64,000 bases of DNA from Leucothrix mucor DSM 2157 (GCF_000419525.1 NZ_ATTE01000001.1:4276501-4340500), one strand, 5' to 3'. Positions 8,967 through 17,881 are shown, counted from the stretch's first letter. Notes: generated by a model not told the origin, from the sequence alone. A program made the numbers and translations.

Positions 8967-9821
8967 CTAGGGCGACTTCGGAATCTCTCCAAACGCCTTA
9001 ACCACTTGTTCCATGACAAGCTCACTATCCGCACGTAGTCGGTAATCTTCTGACTGGTCAATCCACTGAACCACGCCATGCTCATCGACTAATAACGAGG
9101 TGGGAATGGCAATGGAACGGCGCTCCATTGAGGTTGGAAAGGGTAGGCCAAGCATGCTTTTTATCGTACTCGAAACACCCGCTAAGGCCTGAATATGTTC
9201 AATGCCATATTGGCGAATGACTTTTAATTCGGGGTCAGAAAGTAGCTTTAGGCTTAAGCCATCACGCTTTCGATGTGCTTTAGCATCGTCTATTTGATCA
9301 GAAGAAAGCGCGATAATTTTAATGCCGTACTTGGCTAACTCCGGTTGGATATCTTCTAGCATACCCAGCTCAACAGAGCAGTAGGGGCACCATGAGCCGC
9401 GATAGAATTTAATTAATAAGCGCTTACCATCAAGCTTATGACTGTTAAATGGCTTGCCTTCAAAAGTGGTTGTTTCAAAGGGCAGGATTTTGTCGCTGAC
9501 TTTAACGGTCATCAAACCCATTGGTTTGCACTTCTGCGCGCGCATATACAGCATTTTGAAGCTCAATAGCAGGGTGATGATTGAGATAACGGACACCATC
9601 AGAGCATAAAAAATGGGGCCGGAAATTACCAGAAATAGAGAGTACAGGGCCAGCGCGATAGCGACCGCAAGTGAGCCGGTCAGCCCGACGGGAACCACCG
9701 GCGTTCTGTCCCGTTTAACTTTGAGCATGTAAACCACAATGCCACTTATGCAAACGACTAAGCCGGATAATGCAAATCCTAGCGCCGTAATAATCATTTT
9801 TATTGCCTGAAAATAGCCCAA
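8967..9821 (-). CDS. Membrane-anchored AhpC/TSA-type redoxin
   Basis: The 284-residue protein has three hydrophobic helices in its first 90 residues, then a thioredoxin-fold domain of the AhpC/TSA (peroxiredoxin-like) type. The active site region is FYRGSWCPYCSVELGMLE, with a CxxC pair. The domain also shows IIALSSDQIDDAKAH and SLLVDEHGVVQWI, usual for this group. It probably reduces peroxides or keeps thiols reduced at the membrane. The side of the membrane on which the domain lies is not certain. It is a single gene, converging on the ABC exporter gene across the octamer array. Confidence 0.85.
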   Translation of the reverse strand: MGYFQAIKMIITALGFALSGLVVCISGIVVYMLKVKRDRTPVVPVGLTGSLAVAIALALYSLFLVISGPIFYALMVSVISIITLLLSFKMLYMRAQKCKPMGLMTVKVSDKILPFETTTFEGKPFNSHKLDGKRLLIKFYRGSWCPYCSVELGMLEDIQPELAKYGIKIIALSSDQIDDAKAHRKRDGLSLKLLSDPELKVIRQYGIEHIQALAGVSSTIKSMLGLPFPTSMERRSIAIPTSLLVDEHGVVQWIDQSEDYRLRADSELVMEQVVKAFGEIPKSP

Positions 9822-9951
9822 GTAAAAGATGTTATACCAAATAAACTCAGTGGCGATTGAAGTTTCGGATATTAGATGTAGTGGTTGAGCTTGTGATATT
9901 GAGAGTGATGTGTCTAAGCTAGAGTAATTTTCTAAGCGATTAGGAGTGGCA

Positions 9952-9984
9952 ATGTACTTCGACTATTTCGCAGCGTATTGCTAA
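9952..9984 (+). CDS. Possible 10-residue leader peptide
   Basis: A short open frame (MYFDYFAAYC) starts at an ATG 5-6 nt after TAGGAG (9941-9946), a better ribosome site than that of the downstream ATPase gene. It overlaps the first operator-like inverted repeat (9961-9990) and ends just before the second. It may be a chance frame. If real, its translation would disturb the first hairpin. Confidence 0.25.
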   Translation: MYFDYFAAYC

Positions 9985-10024
9985 ATAGTCTTGACAATTC
10001 CGCAATGCACTGCGAAATTGTCAA
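9961..10024. promoter_or_regulatory. Tandem pair of inverted repeats before the first DUF4143 ATPase gene
   Basis: Two long dyads lie end to end at 9961-9990 and 9991-10024. Aligned on their arms (9961-9990 and 9993-10022) they share 22 of 30 bases. The half-site is GACWATTYCGCA, mirrored after six spacer bases. The centres are 32 bp apart, about three helical turns, so a protein could occupy both on one face. The second dyad begins with TTGACA and ends 2 bp before the ATG at 10027. Confidence 0.8.
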
Positions 10025-10026
10025 TT

Positions 10027-11145
10027 ATGAAAAGAATTCAAGAAGCACTAGTAAAGAAAGATTTAGCTCGTAAAATGGTCTTCCTGACGGGCCCAAGGCA
10101 AGTTGGGAAAACTAGTCTTGCCAAAGCCATTGCCAAAGATTACAAATCCTCGGTATATCTGAACTACGATAGCTTGGATGATCGAAGAATAATTAATGAC
10201 TCCGCTTGGCTTCCCTCGACTCAGCTTCTCATTCTTGACGAGTTGCATAAAATGCCAGAGTGGAAAAACTACCTTAAAGGCTTGTATGATACTAAGCCTG
10301 AACACCTACAGATATTAGTAACCGGAAGCGCTAGGCTCGAAACTTTTCGTCAGAGTGGCGACTCGCTGGCGGGACGCTTTTTCAGGCACCGATTAAATCC
10401 CTTATCCCTTGCTGAAATTCCTGATGCTGATGAGCACTCTCTTGAGCTATTACTTGAGCGGGGAGGCTTCCCAGAGCCGTATTTAGCGGAAAACCTCGAA
10501 GACTCAAAGCGTTGGCGTTTACAGTATATCGATGGTCTGATCCGTACCGATATTCTTGATTTTGAGCAGGTTCACGACTTTCGGGCTATTCAACTAACCC
10601 TTGAGTTACTGCAAACTCGAGTAGGGTCACCGCTTTCCTATTCGAGCCTAGCGAGGGATGTTGGCGTTTCACCGAATACCATCAAGCGTTACATTGAAAT
10701 TTTTGAAGCGCTTTACATCATATTCAGAGTAACGCCGTACCACCGTAATATTGCCCGTTCTCTGCAAAAAGACGCGAAGATTTACTTCTTTGATAACGGC
10801 ATGGTGAAAGGCGATAACGGTATTAAGTTTGAGAACCTCGTTGCGATCAGTTTACTGAAACACCTGAATGCGATCGAAGACTATCAGGGCAAGCGCACCG
10901 CTTTAAGAATGTTGCGAACTAAAGAGCAAAAAGAAATCGACTTTGTGCTGGTCGTCGATGATGAGCCGGTGCAGATGCTTGAAATTAAATTGTCCGACCC
11001 CTCAGTGAGTCCTTCACTACGCTACTTCCATGAGAAATATAAGATTCCAGCGGTGCAGCTCGTCAAAAATCTACGGCATGAGCGCTTGGATGGTGGTATA
11101 GAAGTACGGCGTGCGTTTGATTACTTAGAGCAGTTAGAGCTGTAA
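10027..11145 (+). CDS. AAA-like ATPase with DUF4143 domain (COG1373 type), copy 1
   Basis: The protein has 372 residues from the ATG at 10027. An in-frame TTG at 9991 would place the operator inside the gene and is unlikely. Walker A is GPRQVGKTS (residues 22-30), Walker B LLILDELHK, followed by a VTGSAR sensor-like motif. A winged-helix-like segment (SYSSLARDVGVSPNTIKRYI) follows, then a C-terminal DUF4143 domain with a nuclease-like EIDFVLV...MLEIK signature. The family is common in bacteria and poorly understood. There is no Shine-Dalgarno sequence before the ATG. It resembles the copy at 62581 throughout, including ELHK followed by WKNYLKG. It is not in an operon, and its role is unknown. 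Confidence 0.88.
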   Translation: MKRIQEALVKKDLARKMVFLTGPRQVGKTSLAKAIAKDYKSSVYLNYDSLDDRRIINDSAWLPSTQLLILDELHKMPEWKNYLKGLYDTKPEHLQILVTGSARLETFRQSGDSLAGRFFRHRLNPLSLAEIPDADEHSLELLLERGGFPEPYLAENLEDSKRWRLQYIDGLIRTDILDFEQVHDFRAIQLTLELLQTRVGSPLSYSSLARDVGVSPNTIKRYIEIFEALYIIFRVTPYHRNIARSLQKDAKIYFFDNGMVKGDNGIKFENLVAISLLKHLNAIEDYQGKRTALRMLRTKEQKEIDFVLVVDDEPVQMLEIKLSDPSVSPSLRYFHEKYKIPAVQLVKNLRHERLDGGIEVRRAFDYLEQLEL

Positions 11146-11156
11146 CGTATCTGCCC

Positions 11157-11891
11157 TTAACTGCCCAACACACTCCGCAAAAACTCCTGAGTCCGCGCTT
11201 TCTTAGGGTTCGAGAAAATCATTTCCGGTGGACCTTCTTCCAGAATTTCACCCTTATCCAAAAAGCACACCTTATCCGCCAATTCCCGCGCAAAGCTCAT
11301 CTCATGAGTCGCCAGTACCATGGTCATGCCTTCGCGATGCAGCTGCCGTAATACATCCAGCACTTCAGCCACTAACTCAGGATCAAGCGCTGAGGTTATC
11401 TCGTCAAACAGCATCATTTTCGGCTTCATGGCGAGCGCCCGAATCACCGCTACGCGTTGCTGCTGACCACCGGATAATTGATCTGGATAGTTATCCATGC
11501 GATCACTCAAGCCGAAGCGTTTGAACAGCTCTTCAACTTCCGGCTGCAACTCTGCGCGACTGCGTTTGTGAATGCGGCGGGGTGCCAGCATGACATTCTC
11601 AATCGCCGTCATATGTGGGAATAGGTTATAGCTTTGAAACACAATACCAATTTGCTGGCGAATCGGCTGCGGGTCTAAACCCGGTACGGAAATATCATTG
11701 CCATCCAGCAAAATTTCGCCATCGTCGATATCTTCCAGCAGATTCATACAGCGCAGCAGGGTCGATTTACCCGAGCCGGATGCGCCGATCAGGCAGACCA
11801 TTTCGCCATCGTTAATGGTGAGATTAATGCCCGAGCACACTTTGCGCTCGCCGAAGCTTTTGTGAATATTGATCAGTTGTAACTTGCTCAT
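11157..11891 (-). CDS. Polar amino acid ABC transporter ATP-binding protein
   Basis: This is a 244-residue ATPase of the HisP/GlnQ class. It has Walker [10 protein letters not shown], signature [11 protein letters not shown], Walker [14 protein letters not shown] and the switch histidine in LATHEMSFA. The DEITSALDP form of the D-loop region is typical of amino acid importers. It energises the importer encoded with it, as the last gene of a three-gene set (receptor 13547, permease 12709, ATPase 11891) with short gaps. The substrate is likely an amino acid but is not determined. Confidence 0.93.
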   Translation of the reverse strand: MSKLQLINIHKSFGERKVCSGINLTINDGEMVCLIGASGSGKSTLLRCMNLLEDIDDGEILLDGNDISVPGLDPQPIRQQIGIVFQSYNLFPHMTAIENVMLAPRRIHKRSRAELQPEVEELFKRFGLSDRMDNYPDQLSGGQQQRVAVIRALAMKPKMMLFDEITSALDPELVAEVLDVLRQLHREGMTMVLATHEMSFARELADKVCFLDKGEILEEGPPEMIFSNPKKARTQEFLRSVLGS

Positions 11892-11896
11892 AACGC

Positions 11897-12709
11897 TTAA
11901 CTTCGTGCTTGCTGTTGCTTAGCCATTAAACGATCGGCAAAGCGGGTGGCGGGAATGGTGACGATCAGGAAGATGACCGCAGCGGCAACATAGGGCGTGA
12001 AATTGGCATACAGCGATTTATACACACCGGCCTGACGCAGAATTTCGACCGGCCCAATAAATGACAGCAGCGCCACGTCCTTTTGCAGGGCGATAAACAT
12101 ATTCATATTGGCCGGCACCACGCGGCGAATCGCTTGCGGCAACACCACAAAGCGCATGGTATCGCTGGGGGATAAACCTAAGGATTCGGCGGCGGCCCGC
12201 TGCGAGCTATGCACTGACTCAATACCTGAGCGGAAAATCTCGGCCACGTAGGCCGAATAGGTGAGAATCAGCGCTAGCGAGCCCCAAATATAAGGGCTGT
12301 TCCATGGGCGCGGCAAGCCAAGCCCCGGCACACCAAAGCCAATCAGATAAACGATTAGCACTACCGGAATTCCGCGCAACACATCGGTATACACCGCTCC
12401 AAATAAACGCAGCGGGTAGAGCGCCGGTGAGCGTGCATCGCGACACAGTGCAATGAGCAACCCGAGAATGGCAATTAGCGGCGCGCACCACAGAAAGATC
12501 ATCACATCCAACATAAACGCTTCGAGTAATGTCGGGAAGGTTTTAATGAAAATCTCAGCGTTAAAAAAGCTCTTTTTAACCGCTTCCCAGCCTGGCGCTA
12601 GTGGGACCAGAAAATAGCACAGCGCCACCACTGCCATCGTACTAATGACGGCAATGATGGTGCTGCGTTGTTGCACACGTTTCGCGTGCGCCTGTCTTAA
12701 GGTTAGCAT
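11897..12709 (-). CDS. Polar amino acid ABC transporter permease
   Basis: The protein has 270 residues with about six membrane helices and the HisM/GlnP-type signature region. The coupling motif is in [20 protein letters not shown], followed by [20 protein letters not shown]. It forms the membrane channel, probably as a homodimer since only one permease gene is present. It starts 4 bp after the receptor gene stop and ends 5 bp before the ATPase gene, so the three are surely co-transcribed. Confidence 0.92.
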   Translation of the reverse strand: MLTLRQAHAKRVQQRSTIIAVISTMAVVALCYFLVPLAPGWEAVKKSFFNAEIFIKTFPTLLEAFMLDVMIFLWCAPLIAILGLLIALCRDARSPALYPLRLFGAVYTDVLRGIPVVLIVYLIGFGVPGLGLPRPWNSPYIWGSLALILTYSAYVAEIFRSGIESVHSSQRAAAESLGLSPSDTMRFVVLPQAIRRVVPANMNMFIALQKDVALLSFIGPVEILRQAGVYKSLYANFTPYVAAAVIFLIVTIPATRFADRLMAKQQQARS

Positions 12710-12713
12710 AGGT

Positions 12714-13547
12714 CTATTTGATTAGAGGAACACTGGTTGTTTGCTGCAGCCACTCAGCTTCGATGCTGGCCAATTTGCCATCGGCGATCATGGCTTCCAG
12801 CGCTTCGTTTACACAGTTTTTCAGCGGATTGCCTTCTGCGAATAACATGCCGAACTGGTCTGGATTTTCGCTGCGCTCTGCCGGGAATTGGCCAAGTACC
12901 ACGCCGTCATCCAATACCGCTGCACCTAAATAAAGTGCGGTCGGTAAGTCGAATAATGCGGCATCGATTTGATTCGCTTTCATTGCTGCAACCACGTCAT
13001 TATTGTCGTTGTATAACAGTGGTTTGTCGCTAGGCTCGATTAACGTGTTAATCATTGGTAGGCCAGTCGTGGCAGCACTCGCGCCCCACAGTAAACCTTT
13101 TAATGATTCCAGTTCTGGCTTAGCGCCTTTTTCTTGGATTGGCTTGCGAGTCAGTACGGCCATTGCGGCAGAGTAGTAAGGGATGGAGAAATCGACGACT
13201 TTTTCGCGGTCTTCAGTGATTGAGAACTGCTGTAAGTTGAAGTCAAAATTCTTGTCGCCAGGCTGGATAGAGGCATCGAAAGAGGCCGTGGTCCATTCTA
13301 CTTTATCTTTATCAAAACCCATGCGTGCAGCTACTTCGTAAGCCACGGCAGACTCAAAGCCTTTTCCTGTCGTTGGGTCGTTATCGATCATCCAAGGGAA
13401 GTAGGATGGGTTGCCAGTAGCAATGGTTAATACGCCATCTTTCAGGGTGTTACCTGCGGCGCAACTGTCGGCCGCAAAGGCTGAACCAGTGCTTAGGGCC
13501 AGGCCTAGACAAACGGCTGCGGTGCTAATTGATGATTTTAAGAACAT
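12714..13547 (-). CDS. Polar amino acid ABC transporter substrate-binding protein
   Basis: This periplasmic receptor has 277 residues from the ATG at 13547, with a signal peptide ending near STGSAFAADS. The family 3 solute-binding fold shows in GFESAVAYEVAARMG, the FSIPYYSAAMAVLTR segment, and a late IDAALFD motif. The start at 13547 has GGAG 7 nt upstream and puts the signal peptide first. A longer in-frame GTG start at 13634, itself near an AAGGAG, would add 29 residues before the signal peptide and is unlikely. Two cysteines near the start and end of the mature protein could form a disulfide. The bound amino acid is not predictable. Confidence 0.92.
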   Translation of the reverse strand: MFLKSSISTAAVCLGLALSTGSAFAADSCAAGNTLKDGVLTIATGNPSYFPWMIDNDPTTGKGFESAVAYEVAARMGFDKDKVEWTTASFDASIQPGDKNFDFNLQQFSITEDREKVVDFSIPYYSAAMAVLTRKPIQEKGAKPELESLKGLLWGASAATTGLPMINTLIEPSDKPLLYNDNNDVVAAMKANQIDAALFDLPTALYLGAAVLDDGVVLGQFPAERSENPDQFGMLFAEGNPLKNCVNEALEAMIADGKLASIEAEWLQQTTSVPLIK

Positions 13548-13643
13548 GTGAGACTCCGAGGCTGTAGAGAACGGGATATCGTTACCGATATGGTGAAGCT
13601 TGTCCAGAAGATTGAGCTGCTCCACAAAGGCCACTTACTCCTT

Positions 13644-14318
13644 TTAGATAGATTGAGTTCGATGTTTGCGAACCACCCGAAACGTAATATTAATCCGATC
13701 CTGCCCGAGTGTCGGATGATAGTCCGCCTTAATTGGCAGCACACCATGAAAGCACAATCGCGATACGCCACCCCAAACCACCACATCACCATGCGCTAGC
13801 GGGACTTTGACCGTCTTATCCGAACGCTGCATTCCGCCAAATAAAAACATGGCTGGCACGCCCAGTGAAACCGATACAATCGGCGCACTCAAATCCTGCT
13901 CATGCCGATCCTGATGCAATGACATTTTCGAGCCAGGTGCATAGCGGTTAATCATACAGCTATCTGGATGAAATTCAGAATACCCAGCCTCACGCGCAGC
14001 CTGCTGCCCAATTTCCCGAAGTACCGCTGGCATCTCTGGCCAGTCTCTGCCGGTTTGCGGATCTTGTCTTGCATAGCGATAACCTTGCGGGCCGCTCACC
14101 CAGCCTAAATCCCCACAACACGTAATCGCTGCGGACATTGTATAGCCGCCCGGCGTTTGAATATGCCGGAAGGGCGACTGCTCTGTGACTGTCTCAATCG
14201 CTGCAATAATCTCAGGCGCTTGAGCCACCGCATATTGGCGTAGGATTAGCGCATCCTCAGCAATCGTTTCAGTCCAGGTTTCGCCATTATGGCTAAGGTC
14301 AAATAAGTCTCCATTCAT
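13644..14318 (-). CDS. alkB: Alkylated DNA repair dioxygenase AlkB
   Basis: The protein matches AlkB, which removes methyl groups from 1-methyladenine and 3-methylcytosine by Fe(II)/2-oxoglutarate oxidation. The substrate segment SPFRHIQTPGGYTMSAAIT, the NRYAPGSKMSLHQDRHEQDL iron-binding HxD, the distal histidine in CFHGVLPIKA and the RINITFR arginines for 2-oxoglutarate are all visible. I chose the ATG at 14318 because MNGDLFDL lines up with the family N-terminus. An earlier ATG at 14354 adds 12 residues and neither has a good ribosome site. It lies 96 bp upstream of the amino acid transporter genes and appears to be an independent gene. Confidence 0.93.
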   Translation of the reverse strand: MNGDLFDLSHNGETWTETIAEDALILRQYAVAQAPEIIAAIETVTEQSPFRHIQTPGGYTMSAAITCCGDLGWVSGPQGYRYARQDPQTGRDWPEMPAVLREIGQQAAREAGYSEFHPDSCMINRYAPGSKMSLHQDRHEQDLSAPIVSVSLGVPAMFLFGGMQRSDKTVKVPLAHGDVVVWGGVSRLCFHGVLPIKADYHPTLGQDRINITFRVVRKHRTQSI

Positions 14319-14462
14319 GGTTCTGTTGTAACGCATTTTATGAATAAGCGCCATTCTACAAGTAAGATGTTGTGGTCATTGTTGGCTGAGCTTGCCTGCT
14401 AATGTTGCACTGCACACTGTTTGCTCTCATACTGCTTCGTGATTATTGACCAAGGGATTATG

Positions 14463-14499
14463 GCTTGAATCATTCTGCAACTTTCGCCATGATTCGAGC
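14463..14499. promoter_or_regulatory. Inverted repeat upstream of the phosphonate/selenate-type transporter
   Basis: GCTTGAATCAT (14463-14473) and ATGATTCGAGC (14489-14499) form an 11-bp inverted repeat with one mismatch and 15 bp between the arms. It lies 48 bp before the receptor gene start, in a 192-bp intergenic region with no gene. It could be an operator for the three transport genes. Confidence 0.45.
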
Positions 14500-14546
14500 T
14501 CAAAACCTCCCCTATTTACGACTAAAGCCACGGAGCTTGAAAGATA

Positions 14547-15440
14547 ATGATGATTTCCAAACGTTCGTTTGTTAAACGTGTGTTGTTAAGTGTAATAGCT
14601 GGTAGCTTGCTGGGTGCTGCAACGGTACAGGCAGATGAGCCAAGAACTTTATTCTTCTCTGCGATTCCTGATCAGGATGAGTCTCGTTTAATGGAGCGTT
14701 TTGGCAAAGTTGCCGATTATCTGACTGAGCGTTTAGGCGTTCCGGTTAAATACGTTCCAGTAAAATCGTATGCAGCCGCAGTGACTAGTTTCCGTAATGA
14801 TCAGCTGCAACTGGCATGGTTCGGTGGTTTATCTGGCGTGCAAGCGCGCATGGTAACGCCAGGTTCTCAAGCCATTGCACAAGGTGCTGAAGACCCGGTT
14901 TTCTACTCTTACCTTATCGCTCATAGCAGCACCGGCCTGAAAGCCTCTGATGATTTCCCAAAAGAAATCGCCGGTAAGACCTTTACCTTTGGGTCTAAAG
15001 GATCTACTTCTGGCCGTTTGATGCCTGAGTACTACATCCGTAAAAACTTAGATGAAAGCCCGGATGATGCATTTAAAAGCGTTGGTTTCAGTGGTAACCA
15101 TTCCCGCACGATCGAGCTAGTTGAAAGCGGTGCGTATGAAGTGGGCGCGGTGAACTATCAAGTGTGGGACACCATGCTGGCTGAAGATAAAATCGATACC
15201 GATCAAGTGTCTGTTATCTGGAAAACACCAGCATACCCTGATTACCAGTGGACTATCCGTGGTGATGTAGATGCGAGCTGGGGTGAAGGCTTCTCTGAAA
15301 AAGTGAAAACGGCACTGCTTGAAATGGATGCGCCAGAGTTACTGGAAGCGTTCCCACGTAGCAAGTTCATCAGCGCGAGCAATGAAGACTACCTGCCGAT
15401 TGAAGAAACAGCGAAGGCGATTGGCCTGCTGGACGAGTAA
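14547..15440 (+). CDS. PhnD/selenate-type ABC transporter substrate-binding protein
   Basis: The protein (297 residues) has a signal peptide (cleavage near ATVQADE) and a PhnD-like fold. Signs include FSAIPDQDESRL near the mature start, LAWFGGLSGVQAR in the first lobe, and TFTFGSKGSTSGRLMPEYY. The SAIPD start and the TFTFGSKGSTSGRLMP form resemble the group annotated as putative selenate transporters rather than classical phosphonate binders, but I cannot settle the ligand. GGAG at 14532 sets the start. It is the first of three genes (receptor, ATPase, fused permease) that nearly abut. No C-P lyase genes are nearby. Confidence 0.85.
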   Translation: MMISKRSFVKRVLLSVIAGSLLGAATVQADEPRTLFFSAIPDQDESRLMERFGKVADYLTERLGVPVKYVPVKSYAAAVTSFRNDQLQLAWFGGLSGVQARMVTPGSQAIAQGAEDPVFYSYLIAHSSTGLKASDDFPKEIAGKTFTFGSKGSTSGRLMPEYYIRKNLDESPDDAFKSVGFSGNHSRTIELVESGAYEVGAVNYQVWDTMLAEDKIDTDQVSVIWKTPAYPDYQWTIRGDVDASWGEGFSEKVKTALLEMDAPELLEAFPRSKFISASNEDYLPIEETAKAIGLLDE

Positions 15441-15446
15441 TCAACG

Positions 15447-16112
15447 ATGAGTGCTTCGGTATTGCTGGATTTGGTCAACGCCGAAGCGCGTTATCAGGAT
15501 AAGCTCGCGTTAAGCGGCATCAATTTGCGACTGTATCGGGGCCAGAAAGTGGCCTTGGTCGGTCGCAGTGGTTCCGGTAAATCGACCCTATTGCGGCTGA
15601 TTTACGAGAAATTACCCGATAATACGGCGCTAGTGCCTCAGGATGAGGGCTTGGTGCAAACGTTGTCGGTGTATCACAATGTGTATATGGGGCGGCTGAG
15701 CCAGCACGCTGCTTTATATAATCTCGCCAACTTGGTTAAGCCATTTAAGTCACACGTTGCTGAAGTGCGCGATGTGCTTGAGCGAGTGCAGCTGACAGAT
15801 AAATGCTTTGAACCGGTTGGTCAGTTATCTGGTGGTCAACGTCAGCGTACTGCGATTGCCCGTAGCTTGTATCAAGGCGGGGAATTGCTACTGGCCGATG
15901 AGCCCGTCTCGGCAGTCGATGAGCAACAATCCCGACGCATTCTGGAAGCGCTGTGTGATGACTTTCCTTCGGTCATTATGGCACTGCATGATACGACCTT
16001 GGCAGTGGCCTATTGCGACCGAGTGATTGGTCTGCAAGATGGCAAAATCATTCTGGATCAAGCCAGCAATGAGCTGAGTGCGGCCGACCTGTCGCAACTG
16101 TATGACGACTAA
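15447..16112 (+). CDS. PhnC-like ABC transporter ATP-binding protein
   Basis: The 221-residue ATPase has Walker A GRSGSGKST, signature LSGGQRQRTAI, Walker B LLLADEPVSAVDE and the histidine in IMALHDTT. The ADEPVSAVDE form is typical of PhnC-like phosphonate or oxyanion importers. It is shorter than most PhnC proteins (about 250) because the helical region after the Q-loop is compact. It follows the receptor gene by 6 bp and overlaps the permease gene by 11 bp, which implies translational coupling. Confidence 0.88.
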   Translation: MSASVLLDLVNAEARYQDKLALSGINLRLYRGQKVALVGRSGSGKSTLLRLIYEKLPDNTALVPQDEGLVQTLSVYHNVYMGRLSQHAALYNLANLVKPFKSHVAEVRDVLERVQLTDKCFEPVGQLSGGQRQRTAIARSLYQGGELLLADEPVSAVDEQQSRRILEALCDDFPSVIMALHDTTLAVAYCDRVIGLQDGKIILDQASNELSAADLSQLYDD

Positions 16113-17589
16113 ACCCCTATTTAAACACTCCGCGCGCTGGCACGTCAGTTGGTTATTCGTGTTGGTCGCTTTGGTGTGCGTGGCATTTGCCGATTTGAGT
16201 GTGACTACGCTGAACCCTTGGGGCGAGCTTGGGCGCTTTTTTGCGGGTTTATTCCCGCCATCATTTGAGGGTGTGGAAGCGCTGGGTAAAGCCTTACTGC
16301 AAACCATCGCCTTTGCCGTCTTAGGTGTTGGGCTGGGGAGCGTGGTTGGCTTTTTAGTCTCACTGATTTTTCATTGGCGTTGGGTTCGGGTGTTGTGCGC
16401 CTTGCTGCGTGCAGTGCATGAGCTGTTCTGGGCGCTGATTTTCCTGCAAATATTTGGTCTGCATCCACTAACCGGTTTGCTAGCGATCGGCATTCCGTAT
16501 ATGGCGACCTTCGCCAAGGTGTATGCGGAGATTTTGGAAGAGGGCGACCGCAGTGCTTTCGATGCGCTGAGCCGTCAAACGGGTTGGGTATCAGCCTTTT
16601 TCTATGCACGCCTGCCGGACCTGTGGGCGCATTTTAAAACCTATACCTCCTACCGATTAGAATGTGGCTTGCGCTCTAGTGCCGTACTTGGCTTTGTCGG
16701 CTTGCCAACCTTAGGCTATGCGCTGAGCACCGCCTTTATGGAAGGGCAATATGCGCAAGTTTGGGCCTTGTTACTGCTGTTCTATGCACTGATTGCCAGT
16801 ATCCGTTATTGGGTGCGGCTTGCGTTGCTGCCGATTTATGTGTTGATCGCGCCGTTTGTGATTAGCAATGATCACCACATTTCCATGGCTAATGTAACGC
16901 GCTTTTTTACTCAAGATATTATCCCGTCGCCCATTTTAAAAGGCGACTCGTTGGGCGATTTATGGAACTGGTTTGCCGACCTGTTTATGACGCAAGCCTT
17001 ACCCGGCCTGATCAATACCATCGTACTTAGCCAGATTGCACTGGTGGCAACCGGCTTACTGACATTGCTGTTTTTCCCAATGATCTCCGAGCAATTTTTT
17101 AACCGCTTCGGGCGCGGAATTGGTCATCTGTTTTTAGTGATGGTGCGCTCAACGCCGGAATACATTCTGGCCTTTATGCTGCTGCTATTGTGGGGCCCAT
17201 CCATGCTGCCAGCGATTGTGGCATTGGCACTGCACAATGCTGGCATTATCGGGCATTTAGTTGGCCGCTACAGTAATCATTTGAGCGTGCGGCAGGATGT
17301 GTCGAGTGGCTTAAACCGCTATAGCTATGAAGTACTGCCGCGCGTGTATGGGCAGTTTCTGGCGTTTCTGTTTTATCGCTGGGAGATTATCTTCCGTGAA
17401 ACCGCAATTCTTGGAATGCTGGGTGTGGCGACGTTGGGTTTCTATATTGATAGTGCGATTTCAGAGATTCGGCTAGATCGGGCGATGGTGCTGATTCTGA
17501 TTACAGCCTTGCTGAATGTGGCGGTGGATTCGTTATCGCGGTATATACGGTCGCGGTTGCGGTTGAATAGTTCGGTGGATATTCGATAG
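16102..17589 (+). CDS. PhnE-like ABC transporter permease, two domains fused
   Basis: The protein (495 residues) contains two PhnE-like permease halves in one chain. The first has its coupling region near YAEILEEGDRSAFDAL, the second near VVGRYSNH and LNRYSYEVLPRVYGQF. About a dozen hydrophobic segments are present. The ATG at 16102 lies inside the ATPase gene end (ATGACGACTAA overlap), which is preferred over an upstream in-frame codon at 16078. Most PhnE proteins are about 260-280 residues and work as dimers, so this looks like a gene fusion or duplication. It should form the inner-membrane channel with the upstream ATPase and receptor. Confidence 0.88.
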   Translation: MTTKPLFKHSARWHVSWLFVLVALVCVAFADLSVTTLNPWGELGRFFAGLFPPSFEGVEALGKALLQTIAFAVLGVGLGSVVGFLVSLIFHWRWVRVLCALLRAVHELFWALIFLQIFGLHPLTGLLAIGIPYMATFAKVYAEILEEGDRSAFDALSRQTGWVSAFFYARLPDLWAHFKTYTSYRLECGLRSSAVLGFVGLPTLGYALSTAFMEGQYAQVWALLLLFYALIASIRYWVRLALLPIYVLIAPFVISNDHHISMANVTRFFTQDIIPSPILKGDSLGDLWNWFADLFMTQALPGLINTIVLSQIALVATGLLTLLFFPMISEQFFNRFGRGIGHLFLVMVRSTPEYILAFMLLLLWGPSMLPAIVALALHNAGIIGHLVGRYSNHLSVRQDVSSGLNRYSYEVLPRVYGQFLAFLFYRWEIIFRETAILGMLGVATLGFYIDSAISEIRLDRAMVLILITALLNVAVDSLSRYIRSRLRLNSSVDIR

Positions 17590-17633
17590 CTTGAAAGGTT
17601 TAGTGAAAAATCCGCTGCCTCTAGAGGGATTGG

Positions 17634-17853
17634 TCATGAAGAAGCAACCCACTCCCGCCAATACTCCACCAAATAATGCGGCAAGTTAACCAGTTCATAG
17701 CTACTACTCTGAACCAACGACACTGCCTGCCGATCAGGCAATATATTAAAAAAAGCACACTGCAACAGGTCTGACTTCCGTGGTTTTACCGACTTGTCTG
17801 GCTCCCCGAATAGTGAGCAGCTTTCGTGAGCCTCGTTGGAACCAATTTTCCAT
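17634..17853 (-). pseudogene. Remnant of a COG1373-type ATPase gene (internal deletion plus frameshift)
   Basis: Reading the minus strand from the ATG at 17853 gives MENWFQRGSRKLLTIRGARQ then VGKTT, the start and Walker A of a COG1373 ATPase. The frame then shifts near 17780. The shifted frame continues SDLLQCAFFNILPDRQ and ends ELVNLPHYLVEYWREWVASS before a TGA at 17634-17636, which looks like the tail of such a protein. About 73 codons remain of an expected 370-400, so most of the middle is gone. An open frame on the opposite strand (17780-18115) is judged to be a chance frame. The family call for the tail is less certain than for the head. Confidence 0.6.
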
Positions 17854-17881
17854 ATATTTTATATGCTTGCGACTCTTACGA

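Noticed and set aside
13548-13634. N-terminal extension of the amino acid receptor
   Set aside because: A GTG at 13634 has a ribosome site, but the 29 added residues would precede a normal signal peptide.
14547-17589. Phosphonate degradation operon
   Set aside because: Only transport genes are present and no C-P lyase, phosphonatase or other phosphonate enzyme gene is near.
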